Made by a program: the position numbers and the translations under genes
DNA from: an uncultured Alphaproteobacteria bacterium
Lineage (GTDB): Bacteria > Pseudomonadota > Alphaproteobacteria > RF32 > CAG-239
Direction: 5' to 3'
NCBI GenBank assembly: GCA_934277435.1
Contig: CAKQUE010000012.1
Location: 1 to 33,270, forward strand
DNA length: 33,270 nt
The notes under the pieces: model-generated
Database searches by the model: none
Told to the model about the DNA's origin: nothing
The model's input: only the letters and a program-made list of their open reading frames with translations
Shown: positions 8,335-16,046 of the stretch, piece by piece
Layout of the letters: each line of letters begins with the position of its first letter
How positions within the stretch are numbered: the first letter of the stretch is position 1

Positions 8335-8820
8335 TTATTCATATTTCGCAATAAAACCATAATAATTTAAAATCTTAGTATTTACTCTAGATATAAGATT
8401 ATTTACATACTCGGTAATAACTTCTATTGATTTCCCTTCATTTTCTTGATTACACATTGTTCCTGAAGGTATATCATATTTATCGAAACAATAAACAGTC
8501 CCATAAGCAGCAAAAGTTGCTTTAACATAATTATTATAATTTTTTAAATTAGTTTCATAATTAAAACTATAAAAATGAGCCATAATTTTTTTTGTTAACT
8601 CATTTAAACAATCTATTTTATAAGCATTTCTACATTCTGTTAGGTCTTTATTATATTTTAAAATCAGTGTATAATCGTCTATAATATCTTTAATTTCATC
8701 TTTGCTATTCCAATCACTGGTAGCAAATACTTCATCAATGTCTATGCCGTGATAAATTTCCGCCACGGCAGAATTAATCCCAATCAACCACACACCTAAA
8801 ATTAACAACACCTTTTTCAT
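8335..8820 (-). CDS. Small exported Cys-containing protein, paralogue B
   Basis: The 161-residue product starts MKKVLLILGVWLIGINSAVA, a clear signal peptide with cleavage after AVA. The mature chain is acidic, Asn/Tyr-rich, with four cysteines in ECRNAYKIDC and CFDKYDIPSGTMC. It shares with its neighbours the start MKKVLLIL, length, the Cys spacing style and the upstream sequence, but the mature parts are very diverged. Function is unknown; the periplasm or outside is the likely place. A promoter copy lies immediately upstream. Confidence 0.75.
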   Translation of the reverse strand: MKKVLLILGVWLIGINSAVAEIYHGIDIDEVFATSDWNSKDEIKDIIDDYTLILKYNKDLTECRNAYKIDCLNELTKKIMAHFYSFNYETNLKNYNNYVKATFAAYGTVYCFDKYDIPSGTMCNQENEGKSIEVITEYVNNLISRVNTKILNYYGFIAKYE

Positions 8821-8848
8821 ATCAAATATTCCCCTTTTAATTGTTTTT

Positions 8849-8876
8849 ATAATAATTTTAATATAAATAAAGTCAA
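8849..8876 (-). promoter_or_regulatory. Promoter of paralogue B
   Basis: On the minus strand TTGACT, 16 bases, TATTAT. About 50 bases of this upstream region are nearly identical to those ahead of paralogue C (TTGACT-16-TATACT), including the AAAAGGGGAATAT ribosome-binding segment, so promoter and RBS were copied with the gene. Confidence 0.65.
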
Positions 8877-8958
8877 GAGGTTTAACACAAAAAAGCTTTA
8901 TTACTCAGCCAATTCTGCATTATTTTCTAATGCCGTATTTCCATCTTCTGCGGTTTAA

Positions 8959-9123
8959 GCTTCTCTTCTTAGCAATGAGGATATTATTAACCTCATCTAT
9001 AACGAACGATACAATGTCAAAAGATATTTCAGTAAAAGCACACCTGAAGTACAAGATTCTATAAAACAACGATTTTTAGATGAATGTAAAAAAGCACAAG
9101 AATTATTAAAAAATTATCCTTAA
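8959..9123 (+). pseudogene. Remnant C-terminal fragment of an unknown gene
   Basis: Between an in-frame TAA (8956-8958) and the TAA at 9121-9123 the plus strand encodes 54 residues with a protein-like, amphipathic composition (SNEDIINLIYNERY... FLDECKKAQELLKNYP). There is no start codon or RBS, so it looks like the surviving 3' end of a decayed gene. Its stop codon overlaps the stop of paralogue C on the other strand. The source family is not recognised. Confidence 0.45.
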
Positions 9124-9572
9124 TCAATATTATATGTAGATTGATAGTACAAAATGTCTTCTAGGATGTCCTCAAAACGACGTCCTAGAACGGCATCGTT
9201 TATTCCTCTACCAAATACTCCCGTATCTTTTCTATTGTACAATGTCCAATAAAAACCACTAAAAGAATCTTGTATTTTGTTCAAATCTTCTATCATTAGT
9301 TTCGCATCGTCAGCAGATGATATTTCTTTTATTTTTCTAATAATAACATTTTTTAAACATTGATGATATCTAAAATCTCCGTTTTTGATATCATCATTAT
9401 ACATACTATAATTATCAATTCCTTTGGGAAAAGCATATTTATTAAAGCATTCATTTTTATATTTATCCATTTGTTTCTCTACACTATCAAACTTAGTTTT
9501 CCCTATTTCTTCCGCTAACGCCACTTTACTAACATACAAAAATGACAATAAAATTAACAACACTTTTTTCAT
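9120..9572 (-). CDS. Small exported protein, paralogue C
   Basis: The 150-residue product starts MKKVLLILLSFLYVSKVALA, differing by one residue from the paralogue A signal peptide. The mature part (EEIGKTKFDSVEKQMDKYKN...) contains only two cysteines (NECFNKY, HQCLKN) and is otherwise unlike the other two. The near-identical signal peptide and 5' region against an unrelated mature part suggest swapping of the coding body behind a conserved expression and export module. No family is recognised. Confidence 0.75.
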   Translation of the reverse strand: MKKVLLILLSFLYVSKVALAEEIGKTKFDSVEKQMDKYKNECFNKYAFPKGIDNYSMYNDDIKNGDFRYHQCLKNVIIRKIKEISSADDAKLMIEDLNKIQDSFSGFYWTLYNRKDTGVFGRGINDAVLGRRFEDILEDILYYQSTYNID

Positions 9573-9600
9573 ATTTCATATTCCCCTTTTAATTGTTTTT

Positions 9601-9628
9601 AGTATAATTTTAATATAAATAAAGTCAA
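9601..9628 (-). promoter_or_regulatory. Promoter of paralogue C
   Basis: On the minus strand TTGACT, 16 bases, TATACT, embedded in a block shared with the promoter of paralogue B. Confidence 0.65.
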
Positions 9629-9660
9629 GAGGTTTATTTTGCCTCTCTAAAAATCTCTGA

Positions 9661-9753
9661 TTAGCATCCGTCTTTTACATTATTCATATAAATCAGATGT
9701 TCCAGTATGTCTGACAAAACTTTCCCCTCCTCGGCATAAGGCTGGATACGCTG
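9661..9753 (-). pseudogene. Short C-terminal gene remnant
   Basis: On the minus strand a 30-residue reading between stop codons (QRIQPYAEEG...ILEHLIYMNNVKDGC) looks like a true protein end rather than random AT-rich translation. No start or RBS is present. An imperfect hairpin (GCGGTT/AACCGC, 9769-9792) separates it from the HAD gene. It is probably a leftover from gene loss in this accessory stretch. Confidence 0.3.
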
Positions 9754-9822
9754 CTAAAATAAATATAAGCGGTTCATCACAACACAAACCGCCCACATAA
9801 AAATTGCTGAACAAAACTAAAA

Positions 9823-10680
9823 TTAAATACCACAACCTTCTTTTTTACGGTCTTCACGTTTGCGCAAAATTTCCAAATCACGGTCGGTGGCAATTTTATT
9901 TAAAATTGTTTTCACAACGCAATCAATTTCTTTGCCCTCGCGATAATCAGCAGCCAAAGCAAAATTAACACGATTATCTTTCAGTAATTTTATGGCTTTT
10001 TCTTTGTGGTGGCTGCGTGGTTTATACACCGCAATCGCCGTGCCGTTATGCTCTTTTACCATACGCATAGATGGAATATCGGTTAGTCCGTCGCCAAAAT
10101 AGATAATACGGCTAAACGGTATGCGTCGCTTGTCATCTGGAGTATAATCATTTACGGCTTTATCTTCAAATTTTCCTAAACCTTTGTTGATTTTAGAAAG
10201 ATATTGAACCTTTCCGGAATAGTTAACCACGCGCGCCGGCCAAACCGGCAGACCTTCTTCATTATAGGCAAAAGCGCAGCCATAAACGTCTTTAAAAAAC
10301 TTGCGTATGCTGCAACCTTCAATAATCTCTTCATAGCCAGAAGAAATTATATAGTGTTCAATATCCAATCCCAGAGTTTTGCCATAGGCGTTGATACGCT
10401 CAAACCACTCGGTCACGCCTTTGAAAAAAACAATAAACTCGCCGCAGCAAAACATATTTTCTTTAGTCAGTTTCAAACCGATTTCTTCTGCCGTCTTTTT
10501 AAAGTAATACATACTTCCGGTCACTTGGTCCACACCGTTTGCCTCTGACCAAGCGTTGGCTTCTTTCCAAAAATTTTCCGGTTTCATTCCCAGTTCCGGA
10601 ATCAAAAAATAATCCTGCATATAAGTTGTACTGAGCGTTTCATCAAAATCATAAGCAAACGCTACTTTTGTTCTCTTCAT
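9823..10680 (-). CDS. HAD-superfamily phosphatase-like hydrolase
   Basis: The product is 285 residues from the ATG at 10680, chosen over an upstream ATG at 10698 because GAGGG lies 8 bases before it. HAD motif I is AYDFDETLS (nucleophile D11, acid/base D13), motif II is the SSG in HYIISSGYEE, and motif IV is YFGDGLTDIPSM with two acidic residues. All catalytic positions are present. A cap region lies between motifs I and II (residues 20-115). Substrate is unknown; the layout resembles phosphoserine-phosphatase-like HAD proteins. It is divergent from glyS with an 84-base shared intergenic region that contains TATAAT on the minus strand. Confidence 0.8.
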   Translation of the reverse strand: MKRTKVAFAYDFDETLSTTYMQDYFLIPELGMKPENFWKEANAWSEANGVDQVTGSMYYFKKTAEEIGLKLTKENMFCCGEFIVFFKGVTEWFERINAYGKTLGLDIEHYIISSGYEEIIEGCSIRKFFKDVYGCAFAYNEEGLPVWPARVVNYSGKVQYLSKINKGLGKFEDKAVNDYTPDDKRRIPFSRIIYFGDGLTDIPSMRMVKEHNGTAIAVYKPRSHHKEKAIKLLKDNRVNFALAADYREGKEIDCVVKTILNKIATDRDLEILRKREDRKKEGCGI

Positions 10681-10764
10681 CTTTAATCCCTCTTGCATTT
10701 TCTAAAATTATACAGTAAAACAAACTTATTAAAAAACAATAAAGAGAAAGAAGGATTTAAAATT

Positions 10765-12123
10765 ATGGTAGCAACTTCTATGGACCAGTTGGTTTCTTTG
10801 TGCAAAAGAAGAGGTTTTATTTTTCAAAACGCTGATATCTACGGCGGTATGCAAGGCGTTTATGACTATGGTCCGCTGGGTGTGGAACTCAAAAACAACC
10901 TAAAAGCCGCTTGGTGGCGCGCTATGGTTTATGAGCGCGATGATGTTGAAGGTTTGGACGCCGCTATTTTAACCAACCGCAAAGTTTTGAAATATTCCGG
11001 TCATGAAGATACTTTTTCTGACCCAATGGTAGATTGCAAAAAGTGCAAAGGCCGTTTCCGCGCTGACCAAATTGGCGGCAAATGTCCTATTTGCGGCTCA
11101 ACTGATTTGACAGAGCCACGTCCGTTTAACCTAATGTTTAAAACCCAAGTCGGTCCGGTAGAATGTGATGAAAACATTGCCTATCTGCGTCCGGAAACGG
11201 CACAAGCAATTTTCACACAGTTTAAGAATGTTGTGGATTCGACTTCTCGCAAACTACCATTTGGTATTGCCCAAATCGGCAAGTCTTTCCGCAATGAGAT
11301 TACTCCGCGTAACTTTATTTTCCGCGTGCGCGAATTTGAACAAGCCGAACTGGAGTATTTTGTAGCCCCTGGAACCGATATGGAATGGCATGAAAAATGG
11401 AAAGAAACCCGTATTCAATGGTGGCTTGACCAGGGTTTGGTTAAAGAGCATATGAATATCTATAAAACTCCTGACGATGATTTGGCGCACTATGCTAAGG
11501 CCTGCTATGATATAGAATATCAATTTCCGCATGGCATGGAAGAGCTGGAAGGCATTGCCAATCGCCGCGACTATGATTTGGGCAACCACACCAAAAATCA
11601 AAGCGAATTTCAGCTGGAGGCGCATTGTCACGCCAATCCGGATTCTACAACCAAATTGTGCATTCAAGATGAAAACGGCAAATGGGTGATTCCATTTGTG
11701 ATTGAACCGTCTATGGGTGTGGACAGAGGCGTTTTGGCCGTGCTGACCGAGGCTTATACCGAAGAAGATTTAGGCGACGGCAACAGCCGTGTGGTTTTGA
11801 AACTCAAAAAGCATTTGGCTCCGATTAAAGTGGCGATTATTCCGCTGAAAAAGAATAACGAGCAAATTATGGCTAAATGCCATGAGCTGAAAAAACAGCT
11901 GATGAAACTTGGTATCGGTCGTGTGGCTTTGGAAAACACCGGTAACATCGGCAAGGCCTATCGCCGTCATGATGAAGTCGGCACCCCGCTTTGTTTGACT
12001 GTTGATTTTGAAACCATTGAACAGCAGCCGGAAAGCGTAACTTTGCGTGACCGCGACACTATGGAACAAATCCGCGTCAACACAGCCGATTTAGCTGATT
12101 ATCTGCGCAATTACTTTTTATAA
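10765..12123 (+). CDS. glyS: Glycyl-tRNA synthetase, single-chain (alpha2) type
   Basis: This class II enzyme charges tRNA-Gly. The 452-residue product carries the alpha2-type features: FQNADIYGGMQGVYDYGPLG, a zinc-knuckle-like pair CKKC and CPIC near residues 92-112, motif 2 around GKSFRNEITPR, motif 3 near SMGVDRGVL, and a C-terminal anticodon-binding domain (KVAIIPLKKNNEQIM). The start at 10765 is chosen because AAGGA lies 8 bases before it; an upstream ATG at 10693 lies in the promoter region. Most Alphaproteobacteria use the unrelated alpha2beta2 enzyme (glyQ + glyS), so this form is noteworthy. A strong terminator follows. Confidence 0.95.
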   Translation: MVATSMDQLVSLCKRRGFIFQNADIYGGMQGVYDYGPLGVELKNNLKAAWWRAMVYERDDVEGLDAAILTNRKVLKYSGHEDTFSDPMVDCKKCKGRFRADQIGGKCPICGSTDLTEPRPFNLMFKTQVGPVECDENIAYLRPETAQAIFTQFKNVVDSTSRKLPFGIAQIGKSFRNEITPRNFIFRVREFEQAELEYFVAPGTDMEWHEKWKETRIQWWLDQGLVKEHMNIYKTPDDDLAHYAKACYDIEYQFPHGMEELEGIANRRDYDLGNHTKNQSEFQLEAHCHANPDSTTKLCIQDENGKWVIPFVIEPSMGVDRGVLAVLTEAYTEEDLGDGNSRVVLKLKKHLAPIKVAIIPLKKNNEQIMAKCHELKKQLMKLGIGRVALENTGNIGKAYRRHDEVGTPLCLTVDFETIEQQPESVTLRDRDTMEQIRVNTADLADYLRNYFL

Positions 12124-12144
12124 GTCTTAAGATAAACTTAGGAA

Positions 12145-12178
12145 AAAGGTAGAGAATAAAATCTCTACCTTTTTATTT
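12145..12178. terminator. Bidirectional terminator between glyS and the acyltransferase
   Basis: A perfect 11-bp stem AAAGGTAGAGA/TCTCTACCTTT with a 6-base loop is followed by TTATTT on the plus strand and CTTTTTCC on the minus strand, so it can serve both convergent genes. Confidence 0.8.
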
Positions 12179-12845
12179 AACATTCAATATGTTTTATATT
12201 TGGCCGTTCTTTTGACCATAAGATATTTTCTTTAACAACCTTTGCCGGATTACCCGCTATAACTGAATTTGCATTATGTTTATTTGAAATTGAAGAAGTT
12301 ATAACGATATTCCAACCGATAACGCAATTATCTGCTATTTTGGTATTTTTACAAATTTTTACATCTTTACCTATCCAGACATGTTTACCAATAATAACTT
12401 CTTTTCCCATATTAAGAATATTTCCGTTAATATCATGTATACTATGCGTATCTGTACACCAAATATCAATACCAGAAGATAATAAGCAATTTTCGTTTAT
12501 AATAATCTTAGAATCATCTTCAGCACAGAATAAATGACTTTTTCCACTTATAGAGATTCCTGTTCCCAAATTTATACAAGCATTGTTTGCCGGCGTATAT
12601 TTAATTCCAATGCTAAAACAAGCCTCATTAAGCTCACAATACTCATCTATCCGAATATTATTATGGTTTCCATATATTACAATATTTAAATCATAATATT
12701 TTACATTATCTGCTATTTCAATTTTATTGTAATCTCCTATTATTTTTATTTTCCCTTTATAATTGTTTTTTTTGGGGAGTTCAATAATATTTCCTTTACC
12801 TTTAATTTTTTGCTTAGTTTTGGAAAAAAAAATTTTTAAATGCAT
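12177..12845 (-). CDS. Hexapeptide-repeat (LbH) acyltransferase
   Basis: The 222-residue product has left-handed beta-helix repeats, with the acetyltransferase signature GKHVWIGKDVKICKNTKIAD and the end VIAGNPAKVVKENI typical of the CysE/LacA/NodL group. The active-site His is in WCTDTHSIHD. Such enzymes O- or N-acylate sugars, often in surface polysaccharide pathways; the substrate is not evident. The ATG at 12845 is preferred: AAGG lies about 9 bases upstream, and the longer reading runs towards the palindromic repeat. The gene is markedly more AT-rich than glyS and rlmE and sits alone between a terminator and a repeat, suggesting horizontal acquisition. Confidence 0.85.
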   Translation of the reverse strand: MHLKIFFSKTKQKIKGKGNIIELPKKNNYKGKIKIIGDYNKIEIADNVKYYDLNIVIYGNHNNIRIDEYCELNEACFSIGIKYTPANNACINLGTGISISGKSHLFCAEDDSKIIINENCLLSSGIDIWCTDTHSIHDINGNILNMGKEVIIGKHVWIGKDVKICKNTKIADNCVIGWNIVITSSISNKHNANSVIAGNPAKVVKENILWSKERPNIKHIEC

Positions 12846-12949
12846 AACTATATACCTTACGTTCTTGTGTTGTATGTTTTTATTAATGAATACAGAATTT
12901 TTGCGCTTATGTACAAATTTTTTCTTATATATACACATTCAATATCATT

Positions 12950-13332
12950 TAATGAACGTAAGTTGCCTTTAGATGTGCCGTTAGGCGCGTTGCTCTTGCT
13001 CTTAAGAAACTCGGATAGCGTGCGTAGATGCAACGGAATTTTTAAGCGACGTATACAAACTAAAAACAAAACAGCAGCATACTCCATAAAGCAATGCGAA
13101 TAATTGTACAGATAAAGGCAACTCTAGTTCTGAAGAAAATCCTAGTGTACATAGAAGTACATAAATTTTCTGAATGAACGTAAGTTGCCTTTAGATGTGC
13201 TGTTAGGCGCGTTGCTCTTGCTCTCAGAAACTCGGATAATGAGGCTAATACGCATTAACTTTTTTGCGCCGTGTACAATGAGGTACACGAGCGCAAAAAT
13301 CCCTAGCAGATACCAGCTAGACGAGTTTCCCC
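12950..13332. repeat. Mosaic palindromic repeat element, copy 2 (downstream of rlmE)
   Basis: 13089-13243 is a direct copy of 403-556, with the same AAAGGCAACT/AGTTGCCTTT hairpin. 13228-13288 is one complete unit ending in TTTTTGCGC-C-GTGTAC-N6-GTACAC-GA-GCGCAAAAA, almost perfectly self-complementary. 12950-13060 is a partial, rearranged copy: the right half of the long segment joined to a unit that is cut near GTATAC. The right edge CGAGTTTCCCC (13322-13332) abuts the rlmE stop codon, as in copy 1. Copy 2 has one full unit where copy 1 has three. Confidence 0.8.
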
Positions 13333-13335
13333 TAA

Positions 13336-14025
13336 TTACTTTTTGAAACCTTGAGCAACCACATACATCTCTACTGAATCCTGCCTGCTGGCATCTGGTT
13401 TAAAATGCGTTACCTTTGTAAAATTTTTTTTCATATCCGTTAAAAGCTCGCCTTCGGTTCCACCCTGAAAAACTTTGGCTATAAAAATTCCACCTTCGGC
13501 CAAAACCTCTTTGGCAAAAGTATATGCCAATTCAACCAAAGCAATGGTGCGCAAATGGTCGGTTTGCTGATGACCAGTAGTGTTGGCCGCCATATCACTC
13601 ATCACTACATCGGCAGGACCATGCAAAAGTTCTTTCAGCTTATCGGCAGCGCTCGGCTCGGTAAAATCTTGCTGCAACAAAATAGCACCTTCTATTGGCT
13701 CTGCCGGCAGCAAGTCCATTCCCACAATCTGCCCGCTGCCTTTGTTACGCTGCGCTGCAACTTGTGTCCAACCACCAGGCGCGCAGCCTAAATCGACAAT
13801 TGTCTTGCCTTTACCTAAAAAATGATATTTTTCATCAAGCTGAATCAGTTTAAAAGCAGCCCGAGAACGATATCCCAAACGCTTAGACTCCGACACATAA
13901 GGATCATTTAATTGACGCTGTAACCATCGATTGGACGAAGGTTTGTTATATTTTGCCGTTTTTACTTTTACAGTCAAATGATTGCGGCCACGAACAATTT
14001 TGGCCGACGCTGTTAGTTTTGCCAT
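13336..14025 (-). CDS. rlmE: 23S rRNA (uridine 2'-O) methyltransferase RlmE/RrmJ
   Basis: RlmE methylates U2552 (E. coli numbering) in the peptidyl transferase A-loop late in 50S assembly. The 229-residue product has the Rossmann SAM motif VDLGCAPGGWTQVA, the catalytic Asp in VMSDMAANTTGH, the Lys in GIFIAKVFQGG, and an N-terminal SKRLGYRSRAAFKLIQLDEK. A basic N-terminal tail of about 35 residues is typical of alphaproteobacterial homologues. The start overlaps the end of the preceding Ppx/GppA gene by 13 bases, so it is translationally linked. A Ppx/GppA-rlmE pair is a known alphaproteobacterial arrangement. Confidence 0.95.
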   Translation of the reverse strand: MAKLTASAKIVRGRNHLTVKVKTAKYNKPSSNRWLQRQLNDPYVSESKRLGYRSRAAFKLIQLDEKYHFLGKGKTIVDLGCAPGGWTQVAAQRNKGSGQIVGMDLLPAEPIEGAILLQQDFTEPSAADKLKELLHGPADVVMSDMAANTTGHQQTDHLRTIALVELAYTFAKEVLAEGGIFIAKVFQGGTEGELLTDMKKNFTKVTHFKPDASRQDSVEMYVVAQGFKK

Positions 14026-14954
14026 TTTTGCTCCAATTCATCTATAATTGCTTCTTGAGCGCCTTTTAGCGATGCGGTTAGATTTTTAATTTGCAAAATC
14101 TTATAAACAGTGCGGAAAATAATGCAGGCAGCCACAAAAATCGGCGCACGATTTTCCCCGATGTACGGACTTTCACTAAGTTGCTCCAAATTCATTTTAA
14201 AAATTTCGGCAATTTGTTTATCAATTTGTTCGGTTGATACAGTCATACCGTCAGCAATATCCATATCATAATAACCGGTTTTGTTAATCATACTCAAAAG
14301 ACGCAGAGGAGTGCTAGAAGTCGCCACACAAAAGCATTGCGGTAAATACATCAAAAATTCTGAGTTTTGCAAAAACTCTTCAACATGCTTTTTAATTTCA
14401 GCTTCAAGCTTTTTAGCTTTTTCTTCGTCATATTCTATCAAATCAAAAGCTTCTGAAGCAGTTCTGGCCCCCCAAGGTATGGATAAGGTATAAATTTCAG
14501 TTGGATTTTTGCCGTTTTCCGCCAAAATTATTTCTGTTGACCCCCCACCCAAATCATATAAAAGCACATACTTGGCTGTCTTTGGAACATTCAGAACCGC
14601 GCCTTTCAAATTGAGTAAAGCCTCCTCTTCGGCTGAAATAACCTCCAATTTGATACCACTAAGTTCCTGCACCATTCGAATAAAAACATCGCTGTTTTGC
14701 GCTTTGCGGCATGAAGCAGTCGCCACCGCACGATAATGTCCAACATGATAGTCTTTCATCAATTCAGAAAAACTAACCAAACAATCCACACCGCGCTGAA
14801 TAGAAGTTTCCAAAAAATTTCCGCTTTCATAAAGCCCTTCACCCAATTTAACGGTCACAGCATCACGATACAAAATATTGCCTTTAGCATCTGTAATACG
14901 CAAACGGCAGGAGTTTGTCCCCAAATCAATCGCCGCCAGATTTTCTTTGTCCAT
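14013..14954 (-). CDS. Ppx/GppA-family phosphatase, second paralogue
   Basis: This is an ASKHA-fold exopolyphosphatase/pppGpp phosphatase. The 313-residue product has phosphate-1 motif AAIDLGTNSCRLRI at the N-terminus, the catalytic-type acidic stretch ISAEEEALLNLKG, and phosphate-2 motif LLYDLGGGSTEIILA. The start at 14954 is chosen because AAAGGG lies 8 bases upstream; it overlaps the end of the first paralogue by 29 bases. It is shorter than the first copy and ends VDELEQKW-like without the extended basic tail. It is probably an internal duplicate that has diverged in specificity. It sits between the other Ppx and rlmE. Confidence 0.88.
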   Translation of the reverse strand: MDKENLAAIDLGTNSCRLRITDAKGNILYRDAVTVKLGEGLYESGNFLETSIQRGVDCLVSFSELMKDYHVGHYRAVATASCRKAQNSDVFIRMVQELSGIKLEVISAEEEALLNLKGAVLNVPKTAKYVLLYDLGGGSTEIILAENGKNPTEIYTLSIPWGARTASEAFDLIEYDEEKAKKLEAEIKKHVEEFLQNSEFLMYLPQCFCVATSSTPLRLLSMINKTGYYDMDIADGMTVSTEQIDKQIAEIFKMNLEQLSESPYIGENRAPIFVAACIIFRTVYKILQIKNLTASLKGAQEAIIDELEQKWQN

Positions 14955-16044
14955 AGTGACGTCCCTTTCTAAAAAGTTTATGGCGTTTACCACCTTTATG
15001 AAAATAATTATTCTTTTGATGATGCATCATATCCAAAAGGATACCTTCCCGAATACCTCTATCCGCAATGGTAATTTCGCTAACCGGCCAAAAAGAACAT
15101 AACGATTCAATAATAGTGCAACCAGCTATTGTCAAATCAGCTTTAAGTTTGCCAATGCAAGAATGTTTACAGCGCCCCTCATATCCCATATTTTTAATAC
15201 GCCGGATAACTTTTGCAATATCTGCTCCGGAAAGCGCTATTCCATCTACAGCGGCACGATTATAGCGGGGCAAATTTAAATGTACTGCACCCAAAACCGT
15301 AACTGTTCCGGAAGTACCTATAATTTGTATTTCTTGATTGCTGATTGCTTCACTTATATGATATTTATCTTCAAATTCTTGCAATATTTTTTGCGTACGC
15401 TCTACAATGGTATCATAGGCCAAAGTTGTCATATCCTTACCGGGGAAAGCTTCAGCAATGGTAACCACGCCATACGGCAACGACACAAAACCTTCAATAA
15501 AAGTTTTACCGGTCTCCGTAACCCGCGCCAACGAAATTTCGGTTGAACCTCCGCCAATATCAAAAACTAACGCCCGCTTAATCATACGGTTTAAAAGCGG
15601 CATACATCCAACCACCGCCAAACGAGCCTCTTCTTTGGAAGATATAACTTCCATATTCAAACCTGTAGATTGCTTTACCGCCATTTCAAATTCTTTGCAG
15701 TTCAGCGCACGCCGACAAGCGGCCGTTGCCACAAAACGCATACGAACAATCGGCTGATATTCGTTCAATATGGCGCTGCAAACTTTTAGCGCGGCAATGG
15801 TGCGGCGGATAGCCGGCTTAGAAAGCATATTACCGTTGATAATTCCTTCACCCAAACGAGTTATACGAGAAAAGGTTTCAACCACATGAAAAGAGCTAGG
15901 AGTAGGCTGAGCTATAACCAATCGGCAAGAGTTTGTTCCCAAATCTATGGCCGCATAACAATCCCCCTTTGGCAAAACATTGCTCTCTTCTGCCTCTTTT
16001 TTATCTCTAAACTCTCTATAATCCGGTTTCCGCCCTGTATTCAA
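14926..16044 (-). CDS. Ppx/GppA-family phosphatase, first paralogue
   Basis: Motifs AAIDLGTNSCRLVIAQ, ISSKEEARLAVVG and LVFDIGGGSTEISLAR are all intact, with a glycine-rich third motif IGTSGTVTVLGAVHL. It ends in a basic tail (HHQKNNYFHKGGKRHKLFRKG), which could bind polyphosphate or nucleic acid. No ATG is available near the start. I prefer the TTG at 16044, which follows GGGG by about 9 bases and begins just after the ccrM stop; a GTG at 16083 would overlap ccrM and lacks a ribosome-binding site. Likely reactions are polyphosphate or pppGpp hydrolysis; which one cannot be told from sequence. Confidence 0.88.
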   Translation of the reverse strand: MNTGRKPDYREFRDKKEAEESNVLPKGDCYAAIDLGTNSCRLVIAQPTPSSFHVVETFSRITRLGEGIINGNMLSKPAIRRTIAALKVCSAILNEYQPIVRMRFVATAACRRALNCKEFEMAVKQSTGLNMEVISSKEEARLAVVGCMPLLNRMIKRALVFDIGGGSTEISLARVTETGKTFIEGFVSLPYGVVTIAEAFPGKDMTTLAYDTIVERTQKILQEFEDKYHISEAISNQEIQIIGTSGTVTVLGAVHLNLPRYNRAAVDGIALSGADIAKVIRRIKNMGYEGRCKHSCIGKLKADLTIAGCTIIESLCSFWPVSEITIADRGIREGILLDMMHHQKNNYFHKGGKRHKLFRKGRHYGQRKSGGD

Positions 16045-16046
16045 TT

